Of a stretch of 64,000 bases of DNA, positions 33,730 through 43,681 are shown piece by piece. Source of the DNA: CAJXVA01 sp963761755 (GTDB taxonomy: Bacteria > Myxococcota_A > Polyangia > Nannocystales > Nannocystaceae); NCBI GenBank assembly GCA_963761755.1, contig CAVXIC010000034.1:186001-250000 (forward strand), read 5' to 3'. Position 1 is the stretch's first letter, and each line of letters begins with the position of its first letter. A program made the translations under genes and the position numbers. A model generated the notes under the pieces. The model saw only the letters and a list, made by a program, of their open reading frames with translations. It made no database searches and was not told the DNA's origin.

Positions 33730-35622
33730 TTATCTCGTGCAGAACGGCAGCAAGGCTGGAATCTCGCCGAGCAACCACTTGCCCAGCACGCGAACGTCGA
33801 GGTCGAGGAGTCGGCGGATGCTGGCGCGGTAGCCGAAGTGGGGGTGGGTGGTGAGTTCGTCTGCGCGGCGCTCGTAGGCGGTAATCACTCGTCGTCGACC
33901 CGAGTCGCTCAGGACGACGCCTGCGGAGGAGACGTGAAAGTGGTCTCGACGGATGCCGCCGGTGGCGATCAGCCGAAGCATCGCCGCGTCGACCCAGGCT
34001 GCGCGGAAGGGCTCGATGACGTCGAGGGCCAACGAGACGCGGCCCGGTCGCATGGTGTGAAACAGCCCCAGCATGGGATCGAGGCCAACCCGGGTGAGGG
34101 CAGCGGCGGCGTCACGGGTGAGGAGGGCGTAGCCAAAGCTGAGCATGGCGTTGATCCGATCCCGGGGGGGCCTGCGGCTGCGTCCGCAGAAGTCGCCCTT
34201 CCACTCGGGAGGAACGATGGCGGGCAAGGCGTAGAAGTACCGAGCCGCGGCGTCGCCCTCGTGGCCACGAAGGGCGTCGATGTCGTCGGTGCGGCGAGCG
34301 GCACTGAGCGCGACCTTGGTGTCCCGCAGGGCCTGGTCGACGGCGGCACGGGTCTGGTGACGCTGGAGCTGCTGCTGGGGCGCGTCAGCGCCGGGCCTGT
34401 CTGGAAGGTCTTCGCCACCGTCGTCGAGGGCGAGCGATCCGGCGCCCTTCCGATAGCGGCGCAGGATGGTGCGCTGATTGGTAATCTTGGCGGTGACCCA
34501 CGCGCGAGCGGCGTCGAGCGAGAGTGCTTTGTCATCGGCCGCGCGGAACTGGGCCCGGCGCATACCGATGTTGAGCGTCATCACCGAGTGGGTCAGCCCA
34601 AGCAGTCGGCCGGCGCCGGTGTGGTGTGAAATGGGGACACCTGTCTGGAGCAGATGAGCGGTGCACGGCTGAGTGAGGGACGCGCCGCCGTAGATGGCGA
34701 CATGACTGACGTCTTTGACGGGGACCTTTTGCTGCTCACCGCTTCGCAAGCAGACGATGAGACTATCGCCGCGCTTTCGCAGGACGGTGCCAGGGGACAG
34801 GACGTGCAGGACGGACTTGTCGTCGCGCGGGGGGACGATGCGGCGGATTGCTTTCTCGCTGGTGCTGGGGGAGTTGGGAGAGTCCGAGGCGGTGGAGGTG
34901 GTGGCTTGGGAGAGGCTGGCGAGTCGCGCAAGGGCGTAGTGCTCGTCGGGCAAGCACACGGCGTGCAGGGAGCAGCCGACACACTTGGGGCTGTCCCGCA
35001 GCGGCTCTGGCGGCGTCTCGAGCTCGGAGGTCTGCTTGGCCTGGAGGACGACGGCGTGGATGAACCGCTCGAGGGCGTCGCTCCACGGCACGATCCGTGA
35101 GGTCTTGCTCTTGCGGTAGTAGATCCTGGCCTGCGTGCACGGCAGGCCGTGTTCGCGGAGCATGGCGATGTACAGCGCAACCTGAGCCACATCGGCAGGC
35201 CACGCTCCGAAGTCCAAGATGTGCTCGCCCCAGGTATGGCGCTGCATCTTGGGGGCGCGCCCTCGCTTGGCTTCGACGACGATGACCTCGTCGTCGTCGG
35301 CTTCGATCGTATCGAGCTTGCCAACGACGCCGAGCTGCGGTGCGATGAACGACAGTGTGTTTGGTATGTCCCAAGGGGGCGTGTCGTCTTGTTGGGAGCC
35401 GGTGGATCCGGTAGAGGACGACGGCTTTGCCTTGGTGGACGACCTCTTGGCGGCGCGCTCGTGTTGAGCCTGGCCCTCGATGGTGTCGGCAGATTCGACG
35501 AAGATGCCCTGGACGTGTTCGAAGTGAAACAGCCTGGGGCAGTAGACGAACTCATTGCACATGCGCGCGGGAATGAACTCGGCGTGCTGGCGAGGAGAGG
35601 TTGGAAGTACGGGTGCATCCAT
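33730..35622 (-). CDS. cas4-cas1: Cas4-Cas1 fusion (copy 2)
   Basis: 630 residues with the same start and stop as copy 1. All Cas4 ligands (C28, D104, E117, K119, C214, C217, C223) and Cas1 catalytic residues (E455, H522, E537) are kept. The six differences from copy 1 are L16F, P74T, N253S, A327T, V412A and M466L, none at an active-site position, so both copies look functional. The frame is open far upstream through the CRISPR array, but the ATG at 35622 is the start shared with copy 1. Divergent from leader 2. Confidence 0.95.
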   Translation of the reverse strand: MDAPVLPTSPRQHAEFIPARMCNEFVYCPRLFHFEHVQGIFVESADTIEGQAQHERAAKRSSTKAKPSSSTGSTGSQQDDTPPWDIPNTLSFIAPQLGVVGKLDTIEADDDEVIVVEAKRGRAPKMQRHTWGEHILDFGAWPADVAQVALYIAMLREHGLPCTQARIYYRKSKTSRIVPWSDALERFIHAVVLQAKQTSELETPPEPLRDSPKCVGCSLHAVCLPDEHYALARLASLSQATTSTASDSPNSPSTSEKAIRRIVPPRDDKSVLHVLSPGTVLRKRGDSLIVCLRSGEQQKVPVKDVSHVAIYGGASLTQPCTAHLLQTGVPISHHTGAGRLLGLTHSVMTLNIGMRRAQFRAADDKALSLDAARAWVTAKITNQRTILRRYRKGAGSLALDDGGEDLPDRPGADAPQQQLQRHQTRAAVDQALRDTKVALSAARRTDDIDALRGHEGDAAARYFYALPAIVPPEWKGDFCGRSRRPPRDRINAMLSFGYALLTRDAAAALTRVGLDPMLGLFHTMRPGRVSLALDVIEPFRAAWVDAAMLRLIATGGIRRDHFHVSSAGVVLSDSGRRRVITAYERRADELTTHPHFGYRASIRRLLDLDVRVLGKWLLGEIPALLPFCTR

Positions 35623-35951
35623 GCGATCGAGCGTGGAGAGATCGCTCGGATCAGCAAGATCTCCGGTAGATCGAGGCGCGGGGATAAGGTGGCACGGTGC
35701 GTGGAGTAAAGAAGGATCGCGGTGGGCCAACTCGCCGTGGTGGCGCGCGAAGAAAAAGATCACGCGACCGCGATGGTCAGTTTGCCTGGGCCTTGCGTGT
35801 GATCCGCAGTATTCTGAGCCGCAGGTGGGGCTGGGCCTCCGCCGCGCTGACTGAAAATGGAAGAGGCGCAGATGTAGGTCGCCGGGTGCCAGGTGGGTGC
35901 GTGCGATCGTCTGTTGTTTCGTGTATGGTTTCGCCAGACTCCGCAGGGGGT
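35623..35951 (+). promoter_or_regulatory. CRISPR leader of array 2
   Basis: 329 bp, near-identical to leader 1 including the A/T-rich segments and the last bases before the repeat (GCCAGACTCCGCAGGGGGT). No gene is present. Expected to drive array 2 rightwards and the second cas4-cas1/cas2 pair leftwards. Confidence 0.8.
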
Positions 35952-38505
35952 CTCTTCGGCCCCTTCGGGGGCCGACCGCGTTGAAGCGACCCCTGGTAGA
36001 CGATCGCCCACCGCAGGCTGAGGCTCTTCGGCCCCTTCGGGGGCCGACCGCGTTGAAGCGAGTTTCTGGACCTGCGACATACGGAGACAGGCCTGCTCTC
36101 TTCGGCCCCTTCGGGGGCCGACCGCGTTGAAGCGGGACGGCTCCGACGCCACCCGGGTGGTGGTGTTCACCTCTTCGGCCCCTTCGGGGGCCGACCGCGT
36201 TGAAGCTTCGACGACGGGAGGGACCACGACACGCTCCCGCTCTCTTCGGCCCCTTCGGGGGCCGACCGCGTTGAAGCAGGGCGGAGGCCCCCTGGACTCC
36301 GACCGTGATCTGCTCTTCGGCCCCTTCGGGGGCCGACCGCGTTGAAGCAGCCGCTCCCACGCCGCGCGCGCGTCGTTCCACCTCTCTTCGGCCCCTTCGG
36401 GGGCCGACCGCGTTGAAGCATCGCGAGCCCGGTAGACAACGCGCGCATGGGGCTCTCTTCGGCCCCTTCGGGGGCCGACCGCGTTGAAGCGCGGATCGTG
36501 GGACGTGCCTTATGAGCGCTGCAACCCTCTTCGGCCCCTTCGGGGGCCGACCGCGTTGAAGCGGTGCCCGCCCCGGTGTCCCCCGTGGGCGGCTGGTCTC
36601 TCTTCGGCCCCTTCGGGGGCCGACCGCGTTGAAGCCGCGGACGTCGACGCGTGGCGCAAGCGCGAGGCGCTCTTCGGCCCCTTCGGGGGCCGACCGCGTT
36701 GAAGCGAAGGCTACGCCAAGCAAGCCGGCTGGACGATGGTGCTCTTCGGCCCCTTCGGGGGCCGACCGCGTTGAAGCGGACGGCAGGAGCTAGAGGGCGA
36801 GATGCTCGAAGCTCTTCGGCCCCTTCGGGGGCCGACCGCGTTGAAGCTACCGGGCAAGGGTCTCGGCCCGTGTCCGCCCCCAGCTCTTCGGCCCCTTCGG
36901 GGGCCGACCGCGTTGAAGCACCCCCGTGTCGTAGGGGAAGTTGCCCACCCCCGCTCTTCGGCCCCTTCGGGGGCCGACCGCGTTGAAGCATCGAGGTGGG
37001 GCCGATGGTCTGCACTCTAGCAGCTGACGCTCTTCGGCCCCTTCGGGGGCCGACCGCGTTGAAGCCGGCGGCACTCCTGAAGATGTGGAAACGCCGCGCT
37101 TCTCTTCGGCCCCTTCGGGGGCCGACCGCGTTGAAGCGCTGCGCCAGCTCAGCTCCGATGAAGCCGACGGAACGCTCTTCGGCCCCTTCGGGGGCCGACC
37201 GCGTTGAAGCGACGAGGTCCTGGTTCACAACCCGGAAGGCGCGCTCTCTTCGGCCCCTTCGGGGGCCGACCGCGTTGAAGCGAGAACGTGGAGACCTTCC
37301 CGTCCGCGCTTTGCTTCACCTCTTCGGCCCCTTCGGGGGCCGACCGCGTTGAAGCTTCCCCCACGCTCCCCCGGTGAGATGCTCCCACCGTCGGCTCTTC
37401 GGCCCCTTCGGGGGCCGACCGCGTTGAAGCGAGCACCACGGGCACGTGCGATGCGCCGCGCTTGGCTCCTCTTCGGCCCCTTCGGGGGCCGACCGCGTTG
37501 AAGCTACGTGTCGTGCGCGGGGTTCGGCGACGTGTCGAACCTCTTCGGCCCCTTCGGGGGCCGACCGCGTTGAAGCGCGTGTGCTTCGGCGTACGTCTTG
37601 CGGATCGTCGCCTCTTCGGCCCCTTCGGGGGCCGACCGCGTTGAAGCAGGACTGCCGTGGCGTCCACGTTCGCGACGTCGTCCCTCTTCGGCCCCTTCGG
37701 GGGCCGACCGCGTTGAAGCGACGACTGGCGAGGGACAGGGGCGGAGGGGTGGTCCTCTTCGGCCCCTTCGGGGGCCGACCGCGTTGAAGCGTCTGATCCC
37801 ACTCTTCGAGCAGGGCGACCAGGTCGGCTCTTCGGCCCCTTCGGGGGCCGACCGCGTTGAAGCCTTGAGCGGACCGACCTCCGCACCCCCGCGGAGCGAC
37901 TCTTCGGCCCCTTCGGGGGCCGACCGCGTTGAAGCTTGAGCCCGTCGCTGCCCTCGGCTCGCCCGCCGGTCTCTTCGGCCCCTTCGGGGGCCGACCGCGT
38001 TGAAGCACCGCAACAAAAGCAGGACCGGACTCGGAAGCGTCCTCTTCGGCCCCTTCGGGGGCCGACCGCGTTGAAGCCCTGCTGCGGTGGTCTTGATCCA
38101 CGCCGTGCCGTTGCTCTTCGGCCCCTTCGGGGGCCGACCGCGTTGAAGCTGGTACGCGTGGGACCCCATGCCGCCGGACTGGTGGCTCTTCGGCCCCTTC
38201 GGGGGCCGACCGCGTTGAAGCGCGACGTCTCATGCCGTCACGCCTGTGTCTCGTTCTCTTCGGCCCCTTCGGGGGCCGACCGCGTTGAAGCCCGTCCAGC
38301 TGATTCTTAGGGTGTCGCCATACCAGCCTCTTCGGCCCCTTCGGGGGCCGACCGCGTTGAAGCGACCCCGAGTGCCGACCGACGCCACCGGGCCGCCAGC
38401 AGCTCTTCGGCCCCTTCGGGGGCCGACCGCGTTGAAGCAGCAGTGTCATCTGGCCTGCCCCCACCGGTCGATTGCCGGTTCTCTTCGGCCCCTTCGGGGG
38501 CCGAC
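35952..38505 (+). CRISPR. CRISPR array 2, leader-proximal part, 36 repeats (last one split by IS66)
   Basis: Same 36-bp repeat and orientation as array 1. By reading I count 36 repeat starts from 35952 to 38481; the 36th is cut after its 25th base by the IS66 insertion. Thirty-five spacers of about 34-39 bp lie between them. The repeats in this part look uniform. No spacer is shared exactly with array 1. Confidence 0.97.
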
Positions 38506-38560
38506 GTAACCGTTCACCCCCGGGCTTGAAGGACGATGGCGCGGCTCGGACGCTCGGGGG

Positions 38561-38932
38561 ATGAAGGCCAGCAATCTCGTCGAGCAGATCGACCAACTCG
38601 TGCGCGACCATCTCGCGCAGGTTCGAGCGGAGGCGACCGCCGCGCTCGAGCGCGCGTTCGAGGGGTCGCGCGCCCCGAAGAAGATGGCGTCGGCACCGAA
38701 GCGGCGAGCATCCGGGAAGCGACGGAGCCGCAGCGAGGTCGCGGAGCTGGCCGAACGCCTCTATGCGAGCGTCGCGTCCGAGCCCGGGGAAGTAATGACG
38801 CACTACGCGGGGCGGCTGGGGTCGAGTGTCCGCGAGCTGAGCTTGCCGATGACGATGTTGCGTCGCGACGGCAGGCTGCGGACGACGGGCGCGCGCAACC
38901 ACATGCGCTACTACCCGAGTTCGAGGAGATAG
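38561..38932 (+). CDS. Small basic winged-helix-like passenger protein of the IS66 element
   Basis: 123 residues. A helical N-terminus (NLVEQIDQLVRDHLAQVRAE) is followed by a Lys/Arg-rich linker (APKRRASGKRRSRS) and a C-terminal domain (ELAERLYASVASEPGEVMTH, then SVRELSLPMTMLRRDGRLRTTG) that reads like a winged helix. It converges on the transposase gene with one base between stops and lies wholly within the element. I infer DNA binding; a role in regulating transposition or the host is possible. Not assigned to a named family. Confidence 0.6.
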   Translation: MKASNLVEQIDQLVRDHLAQVRAEATAALERAFEGSRAPKKMASAPKRRASGKRRSRSEVAELAERLYASVASEPGEVMTHYAGRLGSSVRELSLPMTMLRRDGRLRTTGARNHMRYYPSSRR

Positions 38933-38933
38933 T

Positions 38934-40445
38934 TCAGGCCGCGGCGAGGGGCTCGGGCAGCGAGGGGACGGGCGAACCTGCGGCGCGAGCCCGCACGCAC
39001 TGCTCGATGAAGTCGAGCACGTCGCATCGTCGCTTGCGCAGGGTCATGCAGACCGTCATGACCCGCTCGACGAAACGAAGGCCGCGTTCACTCTGGCAGC
39101 CGTAGCAGAGCCTGCGCCAGATGACGAGGGAGCGAAGGTCACGCTCGGCGAGGTTGTTCGTCGGCTCGACGCCGGGCACATCGACGAACGTCCATAGTGC
39201 TGGAGCGTGCGCGAGGAGGTTCGCGCACGAGCCCGACAAACCACGGATATCGGCCGCCACGATGCGCCGTAGCAGCGCCTCGAAGTTGTGCTGGACCGGC
39301 TTCATCAAGTGCCGAAGTTCGTCGCGCGAGCGGGTTCCGGCGACGAAGTCGTGCCAGTACTCGAACACGAGCGCGGCGTGCTCGAGCAGCTCGCGACCGT
39401 AGGCCCCTTCGGGACCGGCTCGCTGTGAGAACCCGACGAATAGCCGCAGCAGATGCGCCCAGCAGACCTGTCGCAGCGCCATCGCCCAAAACCCGAAGAC
39501 CGACGCTCGGTCGCTGACCAAGATGCCCGTCTTGCTGCCGCATTCGTCCGAGAACATCGACTCGATGGTTGCTCGCGCGCCATCCTTGAAGATGCGGAAC
39601 ACGCTCGTCAACGTGGTGCACAGGGTCCAAAGCGACATCGTCACGCCGGCCATCAACCAGGTCGTCGCATCGGTGTGCTTGACCATCGCCGCCAGAACTT
39701 CGTCGTGGGCCTGCTCGCTCGCGGGGGCGAGGGCCTTGCTGACACGTCGTTCGGCTTGGCTTATGGCCCCGATGGACATGTGTATCCCGAAGACCTCGCG
39801 GAGGAAGCGCTGCGTGTTCCGACGGCTGAGGTGGAATACGCCCGTCATCATTGCGACCACGCTCACCAGCCGAGGCCCGAAGGGCGACGCGGGAATCTGC
39901 TTGGGGTCGTAGGGCGCCACCGTGGTGTGCCCGCAGCTGCACTCGACTGCGTGACGGCGAAACTCGAGGACGTGTCGCCCCCCTCGTCGCAGGTCGATGA
40001 GCTGGTGGCGGTGTGCCGCAACATCGGGCGTCTGCGGCAAGATGCATGCGCACGCTTCACACGCCTCGGGGAACAGATCTTTGAACTCGTTTACTTCGAT
40101 GGGGTCCAGCAGCGCGCGATGACTCCCCTTGTGCCCCTTCTGGCCGCCGCGCTTTCGCTTCGACCTCGGCTTCTTCGGCGCGCGAATACCCCGCGACACA
40201 GCGCCCGGCCCGTCGCTCGAGGGCGGCAAGTTCGAGTTCGACGAGTTCTTCTTCAGCTGCTCCGTCAGGCGGTCGATCGTGGCAAGGGCGGTCGCGAACT
40301 GAGCTTCCAGCGCCTCCAGCCGCGCCTTCGTCTCGCCGAGTTCGGCCTTCGTCTCGCCGAGTTCGGCCTTCGTCTCGCCGAGTTCGGCCTTCGTCTCGCC
40401 GAGTTCGGCGAGGACGGAGGCGTGCTCCTCGGGACTGACCGGCAC
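38934..40445 (-). CDS. IS66-family transposase (TnpC-like)
   Basis: 503 residues from a GTG start. The N-terminus is a coiled coil made of four near-perfect ELGETKA heptads, then QLKKNSSNSNLPPSSDG, the conserved IS66 phrase, and a basic segment (KKPRSKRKRGGQKGHKG). A zinc-finger-like stretch (CEACACILPQ, CSCGH) follows. Catalytic residues of the DDE domain are Asp in KHTDATTW (~257), Asp in LVSDRAS (~310) and Glu in NNLAERDLR (~430). All appear intact, so the element may be active. Confidence 0.93.
   Translation of the reverse strand: MPVSPEEHASVLAELGETKAELGETKAELGETKAELGETKARLEALEAQFATALATIDRLTEQLKKNSSNSNLPPSSDGPGAVSRGIRAPKKPRSKRKRGGQKGHKGSHRALLDPIEVNEFKDLFPEACEACACILPQTPDVAAHRHQLIDLRRGGRHVLEFRRHAVECSCGHTTVAPYDPKQIPASPFGPRLVSVVAMMTGVFHLSRRNTQRFLREVFGIHMSIGAISQAERRVSKALAPASEQAHDEVLAAMVKHTDATTWLMAGVTMSLWTLCTTLTSVFRIFKDGARATIESMFSDECGSKTGILVSDRASVFGFWAMALRQVCWAHLLRLFVGFSQRAGPEGAYGRELLEHAALVFEYWHDFVAGTRSRDELRHLMKPVQHNFEALLRRIVAADIRGLSGSCANLLAHAPALWTFVDVPGVEPTNNLAERDLRSLVIWRRLCYGCQSERGLRFVERVMTVCMTLRKRRCDVLDFIEQCVRARAAGSPVPSLPEPLAAA
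40325..40408. repeat. Four tandem 21-bp repeats in the transposase gene
   Basis: The unit CCTTCGTCTCGCCGAGTTCG plus G occurs four times without change and encodes the ELGETKA heptads of the N-terminal coiled coil on the minus strand. Copy number could vary by slippage without breaking the frame. Confidence 0.9.
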
Positions 40446-40535
40446 CCCTCGGTTTGATCACGCCGCGGTCGCGAGGTCGATCCCCCTCGGGGTGTTAATC
40501 CGCACGTCTGCGAACACCGGGGGGTGAACGGTTAC

Positions 40536-43165
40536 GGGCCGACCGCGTTGAAGCCGAGGGAGGTGTCGTCGTGATCGCTCGGCTGTCATGCCTCTTCGGC
40601 CCCTTCGGGGGCCGACCGCGTTGAAGCTTCAACATTCACACTGCCTCGAGCCCGACCGGGAACCCTTCGGCCCCTTCGGGGGCCGACCGCGTTGAAGCGT
40701 GAAAACTTGCTGGTCCCCAACCTGGGCCTCCCCTCTTCGGCCCCTTCGGGGGCCGACCGCGTTGAAGCGAGGTGCAGTTCCCGACGCTGCCCTATATCGA
40801 CACCCCTCTTCGGCCCCTTCGGGGGCCGACCGCGTTGAAGCGACAGCTCGACGCGCACGTCGCTGCCCACGGGCGCGACTCTCTTCGGCCCCTTCGGGGG
40901 CCGACCGCGTTGAAGCTGCTTGTCCCCGTGCGAGGTCGTGATCATCACGTCGCCTCTTCGGCCCCTTCGGGGGCCGACCGCGTTGAAGCCGGCAGCGCGC
41001 ACCATCGACGCGCCGCAGATCGCACTCTCTCTTCGGCCCCTTCGGGGGCCGACCGCGTTGAAGCTGAGCCGCGGCGAAATCGAGCACCCGTAGCAGGTGC
41101 TCTTCGGCCCCTTCGGGGGCCGACCGCGTTGAAGCATGTCCATCAACGTCCCGGTGACCGCGGGCGTTGCCTCTCTTCGGCCCCTTCGGGGGCCGACCGC
41201 GTTGAAGCGCGGTAACAAGGGGGTGTGTGGGCCACGCCATCCGCTCTTCGGCCCCTTCGGGGGCCGACCGCGTTGAAGCGCGAACACGCGTGGCGGGTGG
41301 TCGATCTCCGGGCGGCCGACCTCTTCGGCCCCTTCGGGGGCCGACCGCGTTGAAGCGTGGCGGCTCAGCGGTCGAATGCTCCCCCGCGTGCGCTCTTCGG
41401 CCCCTTCGGGGGCCGACCGCGTTGAAGCGGAACGCCCCGCCCTCGTAGGCAACCTGGCCGCCGGGCCTCTTCGGCCCCTTCGGGGGCCGACCGCGTTGAA
41501 GCACGGTCGGCGGCACCACGGACGGGGTCTACTCGATCGCTCTTCGGCCCCTTCGGGGGCCGACCGCGTTGAAGCCTCAAGGAGTCATATGGACGCTGAC
41601 CTATGCATCTGGCTCCTCTTCGGCCCCTTCGGGGGCCGACCGCGTTGAAGCGCCAGTGCACGCGATGAGCAGGACTGAGACGGAGCCTCTTCGGCCCCTT
41701 CGGGGGCCGACCGCGTTGAAGCCTCGAGCCGCGGCTCGTGCCCGGCGGCCAGGTTGCCTCCTCTTCGGCCCCTTCGGGGGCCGACCGCGTTGAAGCCGCT
41801 CGACACGTGCCCGGAGCTCTCGGGCCCTGTACCTCTTCGGCCCCTTCGGGGGCCGACCGCGTTGAAGCCGCACCCACTACACCCCCAAGGAGGGAGGGCC
41901 AGCGACTCTTCGGCCCCTTCGGGGGCCGACCGCGTTGAAGCGGCTCGCTCCGGCGCGGCGCCACGAAGGCGCTGCGGGCTCTTCGGCCCCTTCGGGGGCC
42001 GACCGCGTTGAAGCTCAGAAGTCGACCCCAAGGCGGCCGGCATGGCGCAGTCTCTTCGGCCCCTTCGGGGGCCGACCGCGTTGAAGCACCGAGGGGGGGC
42101 CGTACCGCTCGATCGTGATCGGGCCTCTTCGGCCCCTTCGGGGGCCGACCGCGTTGAAGCAATACATCTCGCAGGACGATCCCCGAGTGTGGGCCCTCTT
42201 CGGCCCCTTCGGGGGCCGACCGCGTTGAAGCGGCCCCTGCTTCGTCGATGCACTGCAGCCGCTCGTCTCTTCGGCCCCTTCGGGGGCCGACCGCGTTGAA
42301 GCGGTCCGAGGACCATCAGCCCGTCACCACCTGCACGAACTCTTCGGCCCCTTCGGGGGCCGACCGCGTTGAAGCGGGCTGTCTCCTGTCGGGGCAGACA
42401 CTTGGGACGCACCTCTTCGGCCCCTTCGGGGGCCGACCGCGTTGAAGCTGCACGTGCCCGCAGTCGGTGATCTCTCCGACGATCTCTTCGGCCCCTTCGG
42501 GGGCCGACCGCGTTGAAGCCCTCCAAGAACTCCCCGCCGTACGGATCCTCGATCGCCTCTTCGGCCCCTTCGGGGGCCGACCGCGTTGAAGCGCGATGCG
42601 CAAGTGGACCTCTCGGTCGGTGTCGACTCTTCGGCCCCTTCGGGGGCCGACCGCGTTGAAGCCAGTAAATCTGGACCGAGTCCACCGGAGCCTTGGACTC
42701 TTCGGCCCCTTCGGGGGCCGACCGCGTTGAAGCCGCACGATCGCGAAGGCGCTGAACTTCGGCTTTCCCCTCTTCGGCCCCTTCGGGGGCCGACCGCGTT
42801 GAAGCATCCGTTGGGGGTGCATGAGGGAAAATGGCGGACGCCTCTTCGGCCCCTTCGGGGGCCGACCGCGTTGAAGCCGGTTGTATGGCGCGACCGCCCC
42901 CTGACTGCGGTTCTCTTCGGCCCCTTCGGCGGCCGACCGCGTTGAAGCGGATGATTGGGATTGTTTGACCCTGCTGCTGCTGACCGCCTCTTCGGCCCCT
43001 TCGGGGGCCGACCGCGTTGAAGCAGAGGTCCAGTGGATCTCGGAAACGAGCTGCCCGACTCTTCGGCCCCTTCGGGGGCCGACCGCGTTGAAGCAAGCCC
43101 TCTTGCGTCATGCGCAGCACAGAGCGCGCCTCTTCGGCCCCTTCGGGGGCCGACCGCGTTGACGC
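40536..43165 (+). CRISPR. CRISPR array 2, distal part, 36 further repeats
   Basis: Begins with the last 19 bases of the split repeat (including the 8-bp target duplication) and continues with about 36 full repeats to 43165. Variants appear: the repeat at 40663 starts CCCTTCGG, the one at 42913 has GGCGG in place of GGGGG in its stem, and the last one (43130) ends GTTGACGC. Decay at this end marks it as the trailer. With the proximal part, array 2 has about 72 repeats and 71 spacers. Confidence 0.97.
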
Positions 43166-43201
43166 GGGCTTCGGGCTTCCGCCGACAACGCCCCGCCGTG
43201 C

Positions 43202-43681
43202 TCACCGCTCCTCCCCCTTCTGCGGGCTTGCCCCACCGGCACAACGCGCAAAACCGGGCCGAGCCAGGCTGCCCTCGTGCGAGCCGTGACCCCTTCGCCG
43301 CGCCTGAGGCCGTGGCCATATCCCTCGTCGCTCCAGAACCCGCCGCACCGTTGACGCGCCGACCCGATAACCGGCGCGCCGTACGACCCGGGCAATCGCC
43401 TCGCGCCCCTCTCCGGCGTGCATCGATAGCGCGGCCCGGATGACCTCGTGCTCGATGCGGGTCCGCATTCGATGGCGCACGGTTCGGCGGGCTCGACCGA
43501 GCATGTGCACCAGCCCCTCGCGCCCGGCCTGTACATCCTCCACCGCCTTGCGAACCTCCTGGTGGTTCCGGATCCGGTACCGGAGCAGCGCGTCGGTTCG
43601 GGTCGTCTGCAGGGCGTAGCGGGCCACGCGAAGCCACCGTCGCCATAGCTCCAGGGCGCAGCGCTCGAGGCGGTCTCTCAT
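43202..43681 (-). CDS. Uncharacterised helix-rich protein with possible C-terminal HTH
   Basis: 159 residues, ATG overlapping the stop of the upstream gene (ATGA). It is Arg-rich and helical throughout; the segment EAIARVVRRAGYRVGASTVRRVLERRGI looks like a helix-turn-helix of the kind found at the start of IS3/IS481 transposases or in regulators. The last ~30 residues are low-complexity. It is the final gene of the VgrG operon and ends 36 bp from array 2. It could be a truncated transposase fused into the operon end or a genuine small partner; the sequence does not decide. Confidence 0.5.
   Translation of the reverse strand: MRDRLERCALELWRRWLRVARYALQTTRTDALLRYRIRNHQEVRKAVEDVQAGREGLVHMLGRARRTVRHRMRTRIEHEVIRAALSMHAGEGREAIARVVRRAGYRVGASTVRRVLERRGIWPRPQARRRGHGSHEGSLARPGFARCAGGASPQKGEER

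Larger units (their letters stand above)
32456..35987. repeat. Duplicated adaptation block, copy 2
   Basis: Second copy of the block at 28177-31708, beginning 8 bp after the last repeat of array 1 with TGGCGTAGGGGACGG and ending with the first repeat of array 2. The left junction cuts the WYL gene, losing its last ~42 codons. Confidence 0.95.
38506..40535. mobile_element. IS66-family insertion sequence inside a CRISPR repeat
   Basis: 2030 bp bounded by perfect 16-bp terminal inverted repeats, GTAACCGTTCACCCCC at the left and GGGGGTGAACGGTTAC at the right; GTAA ends are typical of IS66. The flanks carry an 8-bp direct repeat GGGCCGAC (38498-38505 and 40536-40543), the IS66 target-duplication size. 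The target is the CRISPR repeat itself, just right of its stem-loop. The element holds one DDE transposase and one convergent passenger gene; no tnpA/tnpB helpers are seen, as in the ISBst12-like subgroup. Confidence 0.95.

Noticed and set aside
33730..36723. 997-codon frame that would give Cas4-Cas1 a ~370-residue N-terminal extension
   Set aside because: The extension is antisense CRISPR array and leader; the ATG at 35622 matches copy 1 exactly.
31693..43165. Many long open frames across the CRISPR arrays on both strands, with recurring peptides such as SAPSGADRVEA or LQRGRPPKGPKR
   Set aside because: The 36-bp repeat has no stop codon in most frames, so these are translations of repeats and spacers, not proteins.
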